A DNA stretch of 64,000 bases from Pimelobacter simplex (GTDB lineage: Bacteria; Actinomycetota; Actinomycetes; Propionibacteriales; Nocardioidaceae): positions 258,048 through 322,047 of the forward strand of contig NZ_FOUK01000006.1 in the NCBI RefSeq assembly GCF_900114845.1. Reading direction: 5' to 3'. Below the pieces are notes generated by a model. It was not told the DNA's origin. It saw nothing but the letters and a program-made list of their open reading frames with translations, and ran no database searches. The position numbers and the translations under genes were made by a program. Position 1 is the first letter of the stretch; each line of letters opens with the position of its first letter. Below, piece by piece: positions 49,874 to 58,270 of the stretch.

Positions 49874-50671
49874 ATGGGTCTTCGCATCAACCAGAACATC
49901 GAGGCGACCAACGCGTACCGCAACCTCTCGGTGACGCAGAACCAGCTCTCGAAGTCGATGGAGAAGCTGTCGTCCGGCTTCCGGATCAACCGGGCCGCCG
50001 ACGACGCCGCCGGTCTGGCCATCTCCGAGGGCCTGCGCTCGCAGGTCGGTGGCCTCAAGGTCGCGGTCCGCAACGCCCAGGACGGCATCTCGGTCGCGCA
50101 GACCGCTGAAGGTGCGCTCACCGAGGTCCACTCGATGCTGCAGCGCATCAACGACCTCGCCGTCCAGTACAACAACGGCACCCAGAACACCGACTCGCAG
50201 GCCGCCATCGAGGCCGAGGTCACCGAGCTGAACGCCGAGATCACCCGGATCAAGGACAACACCAAGTTCAACGGCGTCTCGCTCTTCGGCGGCACCGCGC
50301 TGGACTTCCAGGTCGGCTACGCGGACGCGGACACCATCACCGTCTCCGCCACCGCCCTCGCCGACTTCACCACCGCGGTCGGCACCCTGACCGCGGCCGG
50401 TGGCAGCGACGCCGTCCAGGCCGCGATCACCGCCGTCTCCACGCAGCGCGCGGAGCTCGGTGCGGTCCAGAACCGGTTCGAGCACACGATCAACAACGTC
50501 AACGTCGCGATCGAGAACCTGTCCGCCTCCGAGTCGCGCATCCGCGACACCGACATGGCCCAGGAGATGATGAGCCTCACCCGCTCGCAGATCCTCTCCC
50601 AGGCCGGTACGGCGATGCTCGCCCAGGCCAACTCGGCCCCGAACGGCGTGCTGCAGCTGCTCCGCGGCTGA
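49874..50671 (+). CDS. fliC: Flagellin FliC
   Basis: Flagellin, the filament subunit. At 265 residues it is short: essentially the conserved D0/D1 ends joined by a small central part, without large D2/D3 domains. N-terminal region: MGLRINQNIEATNAYRNLSV, SSGFRINRAADDAAGLAISE; C-terminal region: SRIRDTDMAQEMMSLTRSQI and AMLAQANSAPNGVLQLLRG. ATG at 49874 follows AGGAGGG with 7-nt spacing. A strong hairpin follows the stop. It is expected to be the most heavily expressed gene here, with transcription from a FliA promoter and translation probably under CsrA/FliW. Confidence 0.97.
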   Translation: MGLRINQNIEATNAYRNLSVTQNQLSKSMEKLSSGFRINRAADDAAGLAISEGLRSQVGGLKVAVRNAQDGISVAQTAEGALTEVHSMLQRINDLAVQYNNGTQNTDSQAAIEAEVTELNAEITRIKDNTKFNGVSLFGGTALDFQVGYADADTITVSATALADFTTAVGTLTAAGGSDAVQAAITAVSTQRAELGAVQNRFEHTINNVNVAIENLSASESRIRDTDMAQEMMSLTRSQILSQAGTAMLAQANSAPNGVLQLLRG

Positions 50672-50696
50672 TCCCGTACTGCACCACAGCACCAAC

Positions 50697-50733
50697 CGAG
50701 CGCCGGTGGGGCCGGCGGCCCCGCCGGCGCTCG
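50697..50733 (+). terminator. Terminator-like hairpin after fliC
   Basis: Arms CGAGCGCCGG and CCGGCGCTCG enclose a second stem GGGGCC/GGCCCC, a nearly perfect 37-nt structure 26 bp after the fliC stop. No T-run. It could attenuate read-through into fliD, giving flagellin excess over the cap protein. Confidence 0.75.
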
Positions 50734-50741
50734 GGCAGTTC

Positions 50742-50760
50742 CGGGGGTGATCCACCCCCG
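50742..50760 (+). promoter_or_regulatory. Hairpin just upstream of fliD
   Basis: CGGGGGTG-ATC-CACCCCCG, a perfect 8-bp stem ending 5 bp before the ribosome-binding site AGGAGG of fliD. It may be part of the fliC terminator or a control of fliD translation. Confidence 0.5.
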
Positions 50761-50780
50761 CACCCAGGAGGACGAACCCC

Positions 50781-52118
50781 ATGGCAGCGACCAGCAGCAT
50801 CGGCGGACTGGCGAGCGGCCTGAACACGGCCGACATCATCAACCAGCTGATCGCGCTGGAGGCCCTGCCGCAGACCAAGCTGAAGACGCAGGTCACCACC
50901 GAGCAGAGCCGGATCACCGCGCTGCAGAAGGTGAACACCGCCCTCCAGGCGCTGATGGCGTCCGCGAAGACGATGCAGTCGACGACGACCGGACCCTGGG
51001 CCACGCTCGCGTCGACGTCCAGCAACGCCGCGGTCTCCGTGACCGCGACCAGCACCGCCAGCCCGGCGTCCTTCACCGTCACCGTCGGCCAGACCGCGCT
51101 GAGCCACCAGGTCGCGTTCACCGACGCCCACGCCAAGTCCGACGCCGTCACGGGCGCGACGAACGGCGTGCTCCTCAAGCGCGCCGGTCAGCCCGACCTG
51201 GCGATCAGCACCGCCAACGGCACGCTCGAGGAGCTGGCCGCCGCGATCAACTCCGCCGACGCGGGCGTGCGCGCCACGCTGGTGCGCACCGGCACCGCCG
51301 GCGGCACCGACCAGTACCGCCTGCTCGTCGAGTCCGCGACCACCGGTGCCGCGGGGGCCTTCGAGCTCACCGACTCGACTGGCGCACCGCTCCTCGGTGG
51401 CACCACCGTGCGCGCGGGCCGCGACGCCACCATCGAGATCGGCGGCATCACCGCCACCTCCGCGTCGAACACCTTCACCGACGTCGTCCCGGGCATCACG
51501 ATCACGCTCGGCGCGACCGCGACCGGCACCGCGGAGGTCGCGGTCAGCCGGGACGCCGCGAGCCGATCGGCCTCGGTCAAGTCGATGGTCGACGAGGCCA
51601 ACGCGCTCATCACGCAGATCAGCGGGCTCACCCTGAACAGCCTGACCACCAAGGGCGTCCTGGCCGGCGACAGCACCCTGCGCGACGTCGCGAGCGCCCT
51701 CGCCGAGACGATCTACCCGGGTGACGGCACCTCGATGGCGTCGTACGGCATCCAGGTCGACCGCTTCGGCAAGATCACCTTCGACACCCAGAAGTTCGCC
51801 GACGCCTACGCCGCCGACCCGGCCGCCACCGCCGCCGTGTTCACCGGCCCCGACGGCTTCGCCGCCCGGCTGCAGAAGGCCGCCGACGCGGCCAGCGACA
51901 AGTACGACGGCACGGTGACCCAGTCGATCACCAGCCGCAACGTCACGGTGACCCGCCTGAACGACAGCATCGAGCGCTGGGACACCCGGCTCGAGCTGCG
52001 CCGGGCCACCCTCGAGCGCCAGTACACCGCACTGGAGAAGGCGCTCTCCCAGCTGCAGGGGCAGTCGTCATGGCTGACCAGCCAGCTCAACGCCTTCAAC
52101 GCGAACTCGAACCAGTGA
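50781..52118 (+). CDS. fliD: Flagellar filament cap protein FliD
   Basis: FliD (HAP2) caps the growing filament and folds exported flagellin. The 445-residue protein begins SIGGLASGLNTADIINQLIA followed by ALEALPQTKLKTQVTTEQSR, the family's N-terminal signature, and ends with the coiled region DTRLELRRATLERQYTALEK and SQLQGQSSWLTSQLNAF. The centre is a Thr/Ala-rich beta domain. ATG at 50781 preceded by AGGAGG. It has no FliA-type box of its own that I can see, so it is probably transcribed by read-through from fliC. Confidence 0.95.
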   Translation: MAATSSIGGLASGLNTADIINQLIALEALPQTKLKTQVTTEQSRITALQKVNTALQALMASAKTMQSTTTGPWATLASTSSNAAVSVTATSTASPASFTVTVGQTALSHQVAFTDAHAKSDAVTGATNGVLLKRAGQPDLAISTANGTLEELAAAINSADAGVRATLVRTGTAGGTDQYRLLVESATTGAAGAFELTDSTGAPLLGGTTVRAGRDATIEIGGITATSASNTFTDVVPGITITLGATATGTAEVAVSRDAASRSASVKSMVDEANALITQISGLTLNSLTTKGVLAGDSTLRDVASALAETIYPGDGTSMASYGIQVDRFGKITFDTQKFADAYAADPAATAAVFTGPDGFAARLQKAADAASDKYDGTVTQSITSRNVTVTRLNDSIERWDTRLELRRATLERQYTALEKALSQLQGQSSWLTSQLNAFNANSNQ

Positions 52119-52129
52119 GGACCTGACCG

Positions 52130-52522
52130 ATGTACGCCACCCCGACCGTGCGCAACGCGCAGTCCGCCTACCGCGACAACGCCGTGGCGACGGCGTCCCC
52201 GGCGCGCCTGCTGGTGATGCTGGTCGAGCGCCTGGTCCTCGACGTGGAGCGCGGGCTCGCCGCCCAGCGCGCCGAGGACTGGCCCCAGGCGCACCACCAC
52301 CTCATGCACGCGCAGGACGTCGTCGTCGAGCTGGAGTCCAGCCTCGACGTGTCCGCGATGACCGGCGGCCGCGAGCTCGCCGCGCTCTACGAGTACCTCC
52401 GCACCCGGCTCGTGGTCGCCAACGTCCGCCGGCGCACGGCGACGACCGAGGAGGCCCTCGGGCTGGCGCGGCAGCTGTGCGAGACCTGGCGCGAGGCCGC
52501 GATGACGGCGGCGGCGCGATGA
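52130..52522 (+). CDS. fliS: Flagellin export chaperone FliS
   Basis: FliS binds the C-terminus of flagellin before export. The 130-residue helical protein has AQSAYRDNAVATASPARLLV and MLVERLVLDVERGLAAQ, the typical NxVxTASPxxLxxMLY-like signature in a slightly modified form, then HLMHAQDVVVELESSLDV and LAALYEYLRTRLVVANVRR. ATG at 52130, 11 bp after fliD with GAGGA upstream. Its stop overlaps the next small gene by 4 bp. Confidence 0.93.
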   Translation: MYATPTVRNAQSAYRDNAVATASPARLLVMLVERLVLDVERGLAAQRAEDWPQAHHHLMHAQDVVVELESSLDVSAMTGGRELAALYEYLRTRLVVANVRRRTATTEEALGLARQLCETWREAAMTAAAR

Positions 52523-52845
52523 CCGGCCCCGAGATCCCCGAGCGTCCGGCGTCCTGGACCGAGGCGCTCGACCGCCTGGAGGCCCACGCCGACCGGGCCG
52601 AGCACCTGCTGCGCGGCGAGAGCGCCGAGCCGGCGCCCGCTCCCTGGCAGCCGCCGGCCGAGCTCGGCCCGCTCCCCAACGAGCTGGTGCCCCGCGCCCG
52701 TCAGCTCCTGGCCCGGCAGCAGCGGCTGATGGCCGCCATCCCCGCAGTGCTCTCGGACAAGCGCCAGCAGCAGCGGATCGCCGACCGGGTCGGCGACGCG
52801 ACGACCGCGGCGGTGACGCCGATCTACCTCGACGTCACCGCCTGA
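52519..52845 (+). CDS. Small protein at the FliT position of the flagellar operon
   Basis: A 108-residue protein, ATG at 52519 overlapping the fliS stop by 4 bp. It reads MTGPEIPERPASWTEALDRL and contains two helical stretches (EALDRLEAHADRAEHLLRGE, ELVPRARQLLARQQRLMAAI) separated by a Pro-rich part. Position after fliS matches FliT, the FliD chaperone, but the sequence is too plain to prove it. It is convergent with the large secreted protein with a 15-bp gap and no obvious terminator. Confidence 0.7.
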   Translation: MTGPEIPERPASWTEALDRLEAHADRAEHLLRGESAEPAPAPWQPPAELGPLPNELVPRARQLLARQQRLMAAIPAVLSDKRQQQRIADRVGDATTAAVTPIYLDVTA

Positions 52846-52860
52846 GCGGACCACCCGTAC

Positions 52861-54642
52861 CTACGGGGCGTACGCCACCTGGTTGTTGATGGCGTCGAAC
52901 GCGTCCTTGGCGTCGGTCTGGGTGCTCTTGACGTTGGCGTACCAGGTGCTGCCGCCCACGTTGGACCTCCCGGCCGCGTAGGCCAGTGCCTGGCTGACGG
53001 TGAGGCTGGTGGCCCCGCCGAACGCACCGCGCACGTCGCGGCCCTTGATCGTGGTCAGGTCGACGACGGTCGCGCCCAGGTTGCTGCTCGGCAGGAACTT
53101 GCGGGTCGCCGTCGTGCTGCCCGGCCCGGTGAAGTGGACGTCGAGCGCGGTGGCGAGCATCTGCGCCTTGAGCATCGCGTTCATCGTGCTGCCGGTCGCC
53201 TTCGCGATCACCGCGGCGACGTACTTGGCGACGTCGGCGCACTTCGCGTTGGCCGCCAGGTCCTGGAAGGGCGCGAACGTGCGCAGGTAGGTGCCGGCCA
53301 CGCAGCTGCTCGACGTCCCGGCGCTGCCGGTGATCACGCCCTGACCGTTCTTGTTCGACCAGAACCCGATCGTGTGGGCCCCGGTCGCCAGCGGGTCCTT
53401 GCAGACCTTCACGTCGGCACTCGCGCTGCCGGTGCTCCCGCTGTCGTCGGAGGTGAAGCCGGCGGTGTTGGGGTGGACGACGCAGCCGGGCGTGGTCAGC
53501 GGGAACGTGCGGCCGTACGTGAGGACCGACGGGTTGGCGTCGCCCACGCACACCTGGCCGAGTGCACCGACCGCCGTGTCGTCGACGGCGACGCAGTCGT
53601 CGACCACCGACGGGACGAACGGGACCGCGTCGAACACGAAGTCCCCCGACCCGGCCGCGAGCTGACCGGTGCCGACCGCCTGGTCCGCCCAGGTGACGGT
53701 GACCGTGTTGTCGAGCTGCGCCTGCGGCAGCGAGGCGAGCGTGCAGTGGTAGGCGAACGTGCTGTCGCCCGGCGCCATCAACGCGCCTGCGCCACCGGTG
53801 ACCGCGCACGGCGTCCCGTCGGAGAGCTGGTCGGTCACGTCGGCGACGACCGGGTCGGCGTTGGGGTTGAGCACCGTGATGGTCCCGCTCACCTCGACGC
53901 CCGAGACAGTGCCTTCGTCGTGGCCGACGGTGACCGTGTAGCCCACGTTCACGCTGCCCGACGTGCCGTGCACCTCAGCCGGGTCGGCCGTCTTGGCGAT
54001 CGTCCAGGCGTAGGTGCGGGTGTAGTCGCCCGCAGCGTCCTTCACGACCGTCAGCGGGTCCGGCACGGCCGGGTCGGATGCGCCGACCTTGAAGGCGTCG
54101 TGCGTGCAGGACGAGCCGGAGGCCGGGTAGTCGGCGAGGCGGCAGACGGTCGCGATGTAGACGCCGCCCGCATTGGGCGTGTCGGCGAAGGGAGCGAGCT
54201 GGACCCGCTGGTTCTCCACGACGTGGTCGCCGAGCGGGCTGACCACGCCGTTGACGATCGAGAACGCGCGGTCGAGGTGGGTGCCGGCCGACAGCAGCGA
54301 GGCGCTGCCGTCGTTCGGGTCCGCCTGGCCGCCGGGCGCGGTCACGGCGACGAAGTACTCGCCGTCACCGAGCGCCGACGGGAGGTTGGACAGCCACACG
54401 TCGTCCTTGACGCCGTAGGCGTTGCAGTTGACCGGGTCGGCCGGCGTGCTCGGCCGCAGGCACGCGCCGTTGCCGGTCGACGCCGTCACGTTGGTGGTGG
54501 TCGAGATCGCCTGACCGGCGGCCAGTGCGGGTGGTGGCGATGCCGCCGTCGCGACCAGCGCGGCGCCGGCGAGCAGGAGTCCGGCGGAGAGCAGCCGGGT
54601 GCGGACGCGACGGGCGCGTCGATGTGCACGGTGTTCGGACAT
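52861..54642 (-). CDS. Large secreted protein with CARDB/Ig-like repeats, function unknown
   Basis: A 593-residue exported protein. Signal peptide: arginine-rich start, then LLSAGLLLAGAALVATAA, cleavage near ALA. The mature part is beta-rich, with domain-like stretches such as YAWTIAKTADPAEVHGTSGS and VNVGYTVTVGHDEGTVSGVE that resemble DUF11/conserved-repeat surface proteins, and ten or so cysteines. A later region, HTIGFWSNKNGQGVI, is a motif seen in other actinobacterial secreted proteins. No sorting signal or C-terminal anchor is visible, so it is probably released. ATG at 54642 with GGGGGAGG upstream. Confidence 0.75.
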   Translation of the reverse strand: MSEHRAHRRARRVRTRLLSAGLLLAGAALVATAASPPPALAAGQAISTTTNVTASTGNGACLRPSTPADPVNCNAYGVKDDVWLSNLPSALGDGEYFVAVTAPGGQADPNDGSASLLSAGTHLDRAFSIVNGVVSPLGDHVVENQRVQLAPFADTPNAGGVYIATVCRLADYPASGSSCTHDAFKVGASDPAVPDPLTVVKDAAGDYTRTYAWTIAKTADPAEVHGTSGSVNVGYTVTVGHDEGTVSGVEVSGTITVLNPNADPVVADVTDQLSDGTPCAVTGGAGALMAPGDSTFAYHCTLASLPQAQLDNTVTVTWADQAVGTGQLAAGSGDFVFDAVPFVPSVVDDCVAVDDTAVGALGQVCVGDANPSVLTYGRTFPLTTPGCVVHPNTAGFTSDDSGSTGSASADVKVCKDPLATGAHTIGFWSNKNGQGVITGSAGTSSSCVAGTYLRTFAPFQDLAANAKCADVAKYVAAVIAKATGSTMNAMLKAQMLATALDVHFTGPGSTTATRKFLPSSNLGATVVDLTTIKGRDVRGAFGGATSLTVSQALAYAAGRSNVGGSTWYANVKSTQTDAKDAFDAINNQVAYAP

Positions 54643-54855
54643 GAGTGGGCCTCCCCCATAAGGACCAGCATGGATGGGTGTCCGCTTGGTCCCGGGGGAG
54701 CTCCCGGCACGAGATCGACCCTCGCAGACCGCCACGCTAACCCCGGGTCCGACGGGCCACAATGAAAATCTTCCGGCCCGGAGGCGGTGCCGTGGGACCA
54801 CCGCGGCTCCTCGTGCGTCGAGGGGGTAGGAAGATCCCCTCGGGAGGAGCGCACG

Positions 54856-55371
54856 GTGAGCACGGACGCACGGCACGAAGCGGAGTTCACGGCGTTCGCC
54901 CGCGCCCGGATGCCCGCCCTCTACCGCGCCGCCTGGCTGCTGTGCGGTGATCGGCACCGGGCCGAGGACCTGGTCCAGGAGACGCTCGCCAAGGTCTACG
55001 CGCACTGGGGTCCGAAGATCGCCAACCCGGCGGCGTACGCGCAGACGACGCTGACCCGCACCTGGATCAGCCAGCAGCGCCGGCCCAGCACCCACGAGCG
55101 CCCGACCGACGAGCTTCCCGAGCACCCTCAGGGCCAGCGCGACGACGCACTGCGCCTCACGCTCCTCGCCGCACTCGACAGGCTCGCGCCCAAGGACCGT
55201 GCGGTCGTCGTCCTGCACCACCTCGACGACACGCCCATCGCCGACGTGGCCCGCCAGGTCGGCAGCAGCCCGGGCGCGGTGCGCAAGCGCCTGATGCGCG
55301 CCCGCAGAGTCCTCCGCGAGGAGCTCGGGCTGCCCTTCGCCGACTTCGTCCCCGAAAGGGCGGAATCATGA
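54856..55371 (+). CDS. ECF sigma factor, SigE-like subfamily
   Basis: A 171-residue extracytoplasmic-function sigma factor. Region 2: ARMPALYRAAWLLCGDRHRA, EDLVQETLAKVYAHWGPK; region 4: DRLAPKDRAVVVLHHLDDTP followed by IADVARQVGSSPGAVRKRLM. This is the small SigE-family type common in Streptomyces and Nocardioides. GTG at 54856 with GGGAGGAGC upstream; the longer frame starting 54787 is not supported. It is co-translated with the membrane protein after it, its probable anti-sigma partner. Confidence 0.9.
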   Translation: MSTDARHEAEFTAFARARMPALYRAAWLLCGDRHRAEDLVQETLAKVYAHWGPKIANPAAYAQTTLTRTWISQQRRPSTHERPTDELPEHPQGQRDDALRLTLLAALDRLAPKDRAVVVLHHLDDTPIADVARQVGSSPGAVRKRLMRARRVLREELGLPFADFVPERAES

Positions 55372-56270
55372 CCGACACCGAGCTGACCGAGCTGATCACC
55401 CGCACCTGCGCGGGGATCGACCCCGCGAGCGCCGTCCAGGACCGCATCCTGGGCGACGCCCTGGCCGACGGACGCCGGCAGCGGCGCCGCCGTCGCCGGC
55501 TGGCGGCGACCGGCTGGAGCACCGCGGCGGTGGTGCTCACGGTCGCCGGGGTGACCGCCGCCGCCGGGCTCCTCGCCGGGTCCGGGCCCGGCGAGGGCGG
55601 GCGCGAGGTCGCGGTCGAGCCCACGACCCGCGCTGCCTCCCCCACACCGACGGCCGCTCCCTCCTACGCGCCGGGCACCGGGCCCACGGTCGCGACCAGC
55701 CGGCGCGTCGTGGCCGACGGCGTCCTCGCCGGCGTCACCCGCGACCTGGTCCCGGATGACATCGCGCTCACCGGGCTCGAGGTCGAGCACGTCCCGAGCC
55801 TCGTCACCGGCCACGAGAGCGACCACACCCGCAACGGGCGCCGGATCTCGTTCCTCCTCGACGGCGCGGGGACGAGCATCACCGTCGCGCGCTGGGACAG
55901 CTATGCCGCCGTCGGCGTCGCCGGCCTCGGTGATGGCCTGACCCCGGGCGAGGAGCCGCGCGAGCAGCGCGTCGCCACGACCGCGCGCGAGGCCTGTGCG
56001 GGCGCCTACAGCGTCTACCCACCGACGCGGTGCACCGAGGTGGCGGGCGGCTGGTACTCCGCCGGTCGGCCCAGCCAGGGTGCCGCGATGCCGGACACCC
56101 ACCAGGAGCTGCTCGTCACCTACTTCACCGACGACGGCTACGCGGTGATCGTCGACTCCTACAACACCCCGGCCGAGAAGTCCGGCGGCGTCGTCGCCCC
56201 CGAGCCCCTGCTCGACGAGGCGCAGGCGCTGGCGATCGCGACCAGCCCGCGCTGGTTCCGGGACCGCTGA
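55368..56270 (+). CDS. Membrane protein, probable anti-sigma partner of the ECF factor
   Basis: A 300-residue protein with one membrane segment at about residues 47-70 (TGWSTAAVVLTVAGVTAAAG), preceded by a 45-residue cytoplasmic part with a basic run (RRQRRRRRR) and followed by an external domain of about 210 residues that begins with a Pro/Thr-rich stalk. The external domain has two Cys (EACAGAYSVYPPTRCTEVAG). The cytoplasmic part is too short for a classic ZAS anti-sigma domain and has no HxxxCxxC motif, so the anti-sigma role is inferred from the 4-bp overlap with the ECF gene. Function is otherwise unknown. Confidence 0.7.
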   Translation: MTDTELTELITRTCAGIDPASAVQDRILGDALADGRRQRRRRRRLAATGWSTAAVVLTVAGVTAAAGLLAGSGPGEGGREVAVEPTTRAASPTPTAAPSYAPGTGPTVATSRRVVADGVLAGVTRDLVPDDIALTGLEVEHVPSLVTGHESDHTRNGRRISFLLDGAGTSITVARWDSYAAVGVAGLGDGLTPGEEPREQRVATTAREACAGAYSVYPPTRCTEVAGGWYSAGRPSQGAAMPDTHQELLVTYFTDDGYAVIVDSYNTPAEKSGGVVAPEPLLDEAQALAIATSPRWFRDR

Positions 56271-56282
56271 GGACAGGCAGGC

Positions 56283-57353
56283 TCAGACCGCGGCGGTCCG
56301 CGAGCGCCGCACGGTGGCGCTGATCCGCTCGGCGAGCCGCTCCAGCGGCAGCACGTCGTCGGCGAGACCGGCGCCCGCCACGGCACCGGGCATGCCCCAC
56401 ACGACCGACGACTCCTCGTCCTGGACGACGATCCGGGCCCCTGCCGCGGCGAGCTCGCGCGCGCCGGCGAGACCGTCCTGCCCCATCCCGGTCAGCACCG
56501 TCGCGAGCGCGCCGCCGCCGTACACCTCGAGGGCGGAGCGGAAGAGGACGTCGACCGCCGGGCGGCAGAAGTTCTCCTGCGGTCCCTGGTCGAGCACCAC
56601 CCGTGCACCCAGCGCCGTGCGCCGCAGCCGCAGGTGGAAGTCACCGGGCGCGATGAGGACCTCGCCCGGACGCACGTCGTCCCCGTCGGCGGCCTCGCGG
56701 ACCGTCAGTGCCGACGCCTTGTCGAGCCGCTGGGCGAGCATCGCCGTGAACACCGGCGGCATGTGCTGGACGACGAGCACCGGCACGCCGAGGTCGGCGG
56801 GCAGCTGGGGCAGCAGCCGGGCCAGCGCGTCGGGACCGCCGGTGGAGCAGCCGATCAGCAGCGCCGAGACCGGCGTGGCCGGCGGCAGCGCCCGCTCCCG
56901 CCGTACGACGGGACGGCCGCCGCCGACGCCGGGCGTCAGCTTGCGGATGCCCGCCAGGGCGCGGATCCGGGGCACCAGCTGGTCGCGGATCGCGGCGATG
57001 CCGTCGGCGATCTGGCCGGTGTTGGACGGCTTGGTGACGTAGTCGGAGGCACCGCGCGAGAGCGCGTCGAGCGTGGCGGTGGCGCCGCGCTCGGTGAGCG
57101 TCGAGAACATGATGACCGGCAGCCGCGCGTGCTTCTCGCGGATCTGCGTGAGGGCGCCGAGCCCGTCGAGGTTCGGCATCTCGATGTCGAGCGTGACGAC
57201 GTCGGGGCGCAGCTCGTCGACCATCCGGACCGCCTCGACGCCGTCGCGGGCGACGCCGGCGACCTCGATGTCGGCCGCCTGCTGGAGCGCGGTCCGCACC
57301 AGCCGCCGGACCAGCGCCGAGTCGTCGACCACGAGCACCCTGATCTGCGTCAC
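56283..57353 (-). CDS. cheB: Chemotaxis methylesterase/response regulator CheB
   Basis: CheB demethylates chemoreceptors when phosphorylated by CheA. The 356-residue protein has a receiver domain with Asp56 in VVTLDIEMPNLDG and DYVTKPSN, then a methylesterase domain with the catalytic serine in LLIGCSTGGPDALARLL, the histidine in VVQHMPPVFT and the aspartate in TGMGQDGLAGARE. Complete and of normal length. The GTG at 57353 is 7 nt downstream of a FliA-type -10 box. It is divergent from cheR, its antagonist, with a shared control region. Confidence 0.95.
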   Translation of the reverse strand: MTQIRVLVVDDSALVRRLVRTALQQAADIEVAGVARDGVEAVRMVDELRPDVVTLDIEMPNLDGLGALTQIREKHARLPVIMFSTLTERGATATLDALSRGASDYVTKPSNTGQIADGIAAIRDQLVPRIRALAGIRKLTPGVGGGRPVVRRERALPPATPVSALLIGCSTGGPDALARLLPQLPADLGVPVLVVQHMPPVFTAMLAQRLDKASALTVREAADGDDVRPGEVLIAPGDFHLRLRRTALGARVVLDQGPQENFCRPAVDVLFRSALEVYGGGALATVLTGMGQDGLAGARELAAAGARIVVQDEESSVVWGMPGAVAGAGLADDVLPLERLAERISATVRRSRTAAV

Positions 57354-57360
57354 GCGGTCC

Positions 57361-57387
57361 CCATCGGCCCGAGCCGGCGCGGCCTGA
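57361..57387 (-). promoter_or_regulatory. FliA-type promoter of cheB
   Basis: Minus strand: TCAG (57387-57384), a 15-bp spacer, GCCGATGG (57368-57361), then 7 nt (GGACCGC) and the GTG start. Its -35 element forms a 14-bp palindrome, CCTGAG-CC-CTCAGG, with the -35 of the cheR promoter. Confidence 0.75.
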
Positions 57388-57391
57388 GCCC

Positions 57392-57418
57392 TCAGGAACC
57401 CCGAGGGAGCGCCGATCA
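57392..57418 (+). promoter_or_regulatory. FliA-type promoter of cheR
   Basis: TCAG (57392-57395), a 15-bp spacer, GCCGATCA (57411-57418), then 7 nt (GACCGGC) and the ATG start. Closest to the E. coli sigma-28 consensus of the six. Back-to-back with the cheB promoter; only 4 bp separate the TCAG boxes. Confidence 0.75.
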
Positions 57419-57425
57419 GACCGGC

Positions 57426-58268
57426 ATGACCGCGCCCTCCGCCTTCGCCTCCGTCTCGGCGCTGGTCCGCAAGGAGACGTCGATGGTGTACGACGAGGGC
57501 AAGGAGTACCTCGTCGAGGCCCGCCTGACGCCCCTCGCCACCGCGCGCGGCCTCGGCCTCGAGCAGTACGTCGCCCGGCTGGCCTTCGACGCCGACGAGC
57601 GGCGCAAGGTCGTCGACGCGCTCACCATCAACGAGACCAGCTGGTTCCGCGACCACTCGCCGTACCAGGCCTTCACCGACGTGATGCTCCCCTCGCTGCT
57701 GGAGCAGCGCGCGCTCACCCGGCGGCTGCGGATCTGGAGTGCCGCCTGCTCCAGCGGGCAGGAGGCCTACTCGATCGCGATGCTGCTCGACCAGCACCTG
57801 CCGGCGGGCTGGAGCCACGAGATCGTCGCGACCGACATCTCCACGGCGATGCTCGACCGGGTCCGCAACGGCCGCTACAGCCAGGTCGAGGTCAACCGCG
57901 GGCTGCCCGCGACCAGCCTGGTCCGCTACTTCACCCGGGTCGGCCGCGAGTGGGAGATCGCCGAGCGGCTGCGCGAGCGGGTCCGCGTGCAGCACCTCAA
58001 CCTCGCCGCGCCGTACGTCGGGCTGGGCACGTTCGACGTGATCTGGCTGCGCAACGTCCTCATCTACTTCGACGCCGCCACCAAGGCCGACATCCTGCGG
58101 CGGATGCTGCCGATGCTCGCGCCGGACGGCTACCTCCTGCTCGGCTCGTCCGAGACGACGCTCGACCTGCCCCCCGACCTCGCCGCCGCCTGGCAGCGCG
58201 AGCAGATCGGCCGCGTGCCGGCGTACCGCCGCGCGCCCGCCATGTCCCTCACCAGCACAGGAGCCTGA
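57426..58268 (+). CDS. cheR: Chemoreceptor methyltransferase CheR
   Basis: CheR methylates glutamates of chemoreceptors using SAM. The 280-residue protein has the N-terminal helical domain (ALVRKETSMVYDEGKEYLVE, LTINETSWFRDHSPYQAF) and the SAM-binding domain with IWSAACSSGQEAYSIAM, IVATDISTAMLDRVRNGRY and DVIWLRNVLIYFD. ATG at 57426 lies directly after the FliA promoter, with no ribosome-binding site, so translation would begin at or near the 5' end of the mRNA. First gene of the cheR-cheY-cheX-cheY operon. Confidence 0.95.
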   Translation: MTAPSAFASVSALVRKETSMVYDEGKEYLVEARLTPLATARGLGLEQYVARLAFDADERRKVVDALTINETSWFRDHSPYQAFTDVMLPSLLEQRALTRRLRIWSAACSSGQEAYSIAMLLDQHLPAGWSHEIVATDISTAMLDRVRNGRYSQVEVNRGLPATSLVRYFTRVGREWEIAERLRERVRVQHLNLAAPYVGLGTFDVIWLRNVLIYFDAATKADILRRMLPMLAPDGYLLLGSSETTLDLPPDLAAAWQREQIGRVPAYRRAPAMSLTSTGA

Positions 58269-58270
58269 CC

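Noticed and set aside
54765..54840. Inverted repeat ATCTTCC / GGAAGAT upstream of the ECF sigma gene
   Set aside because: Only 7 bp, about 55 bp apart, without further support.
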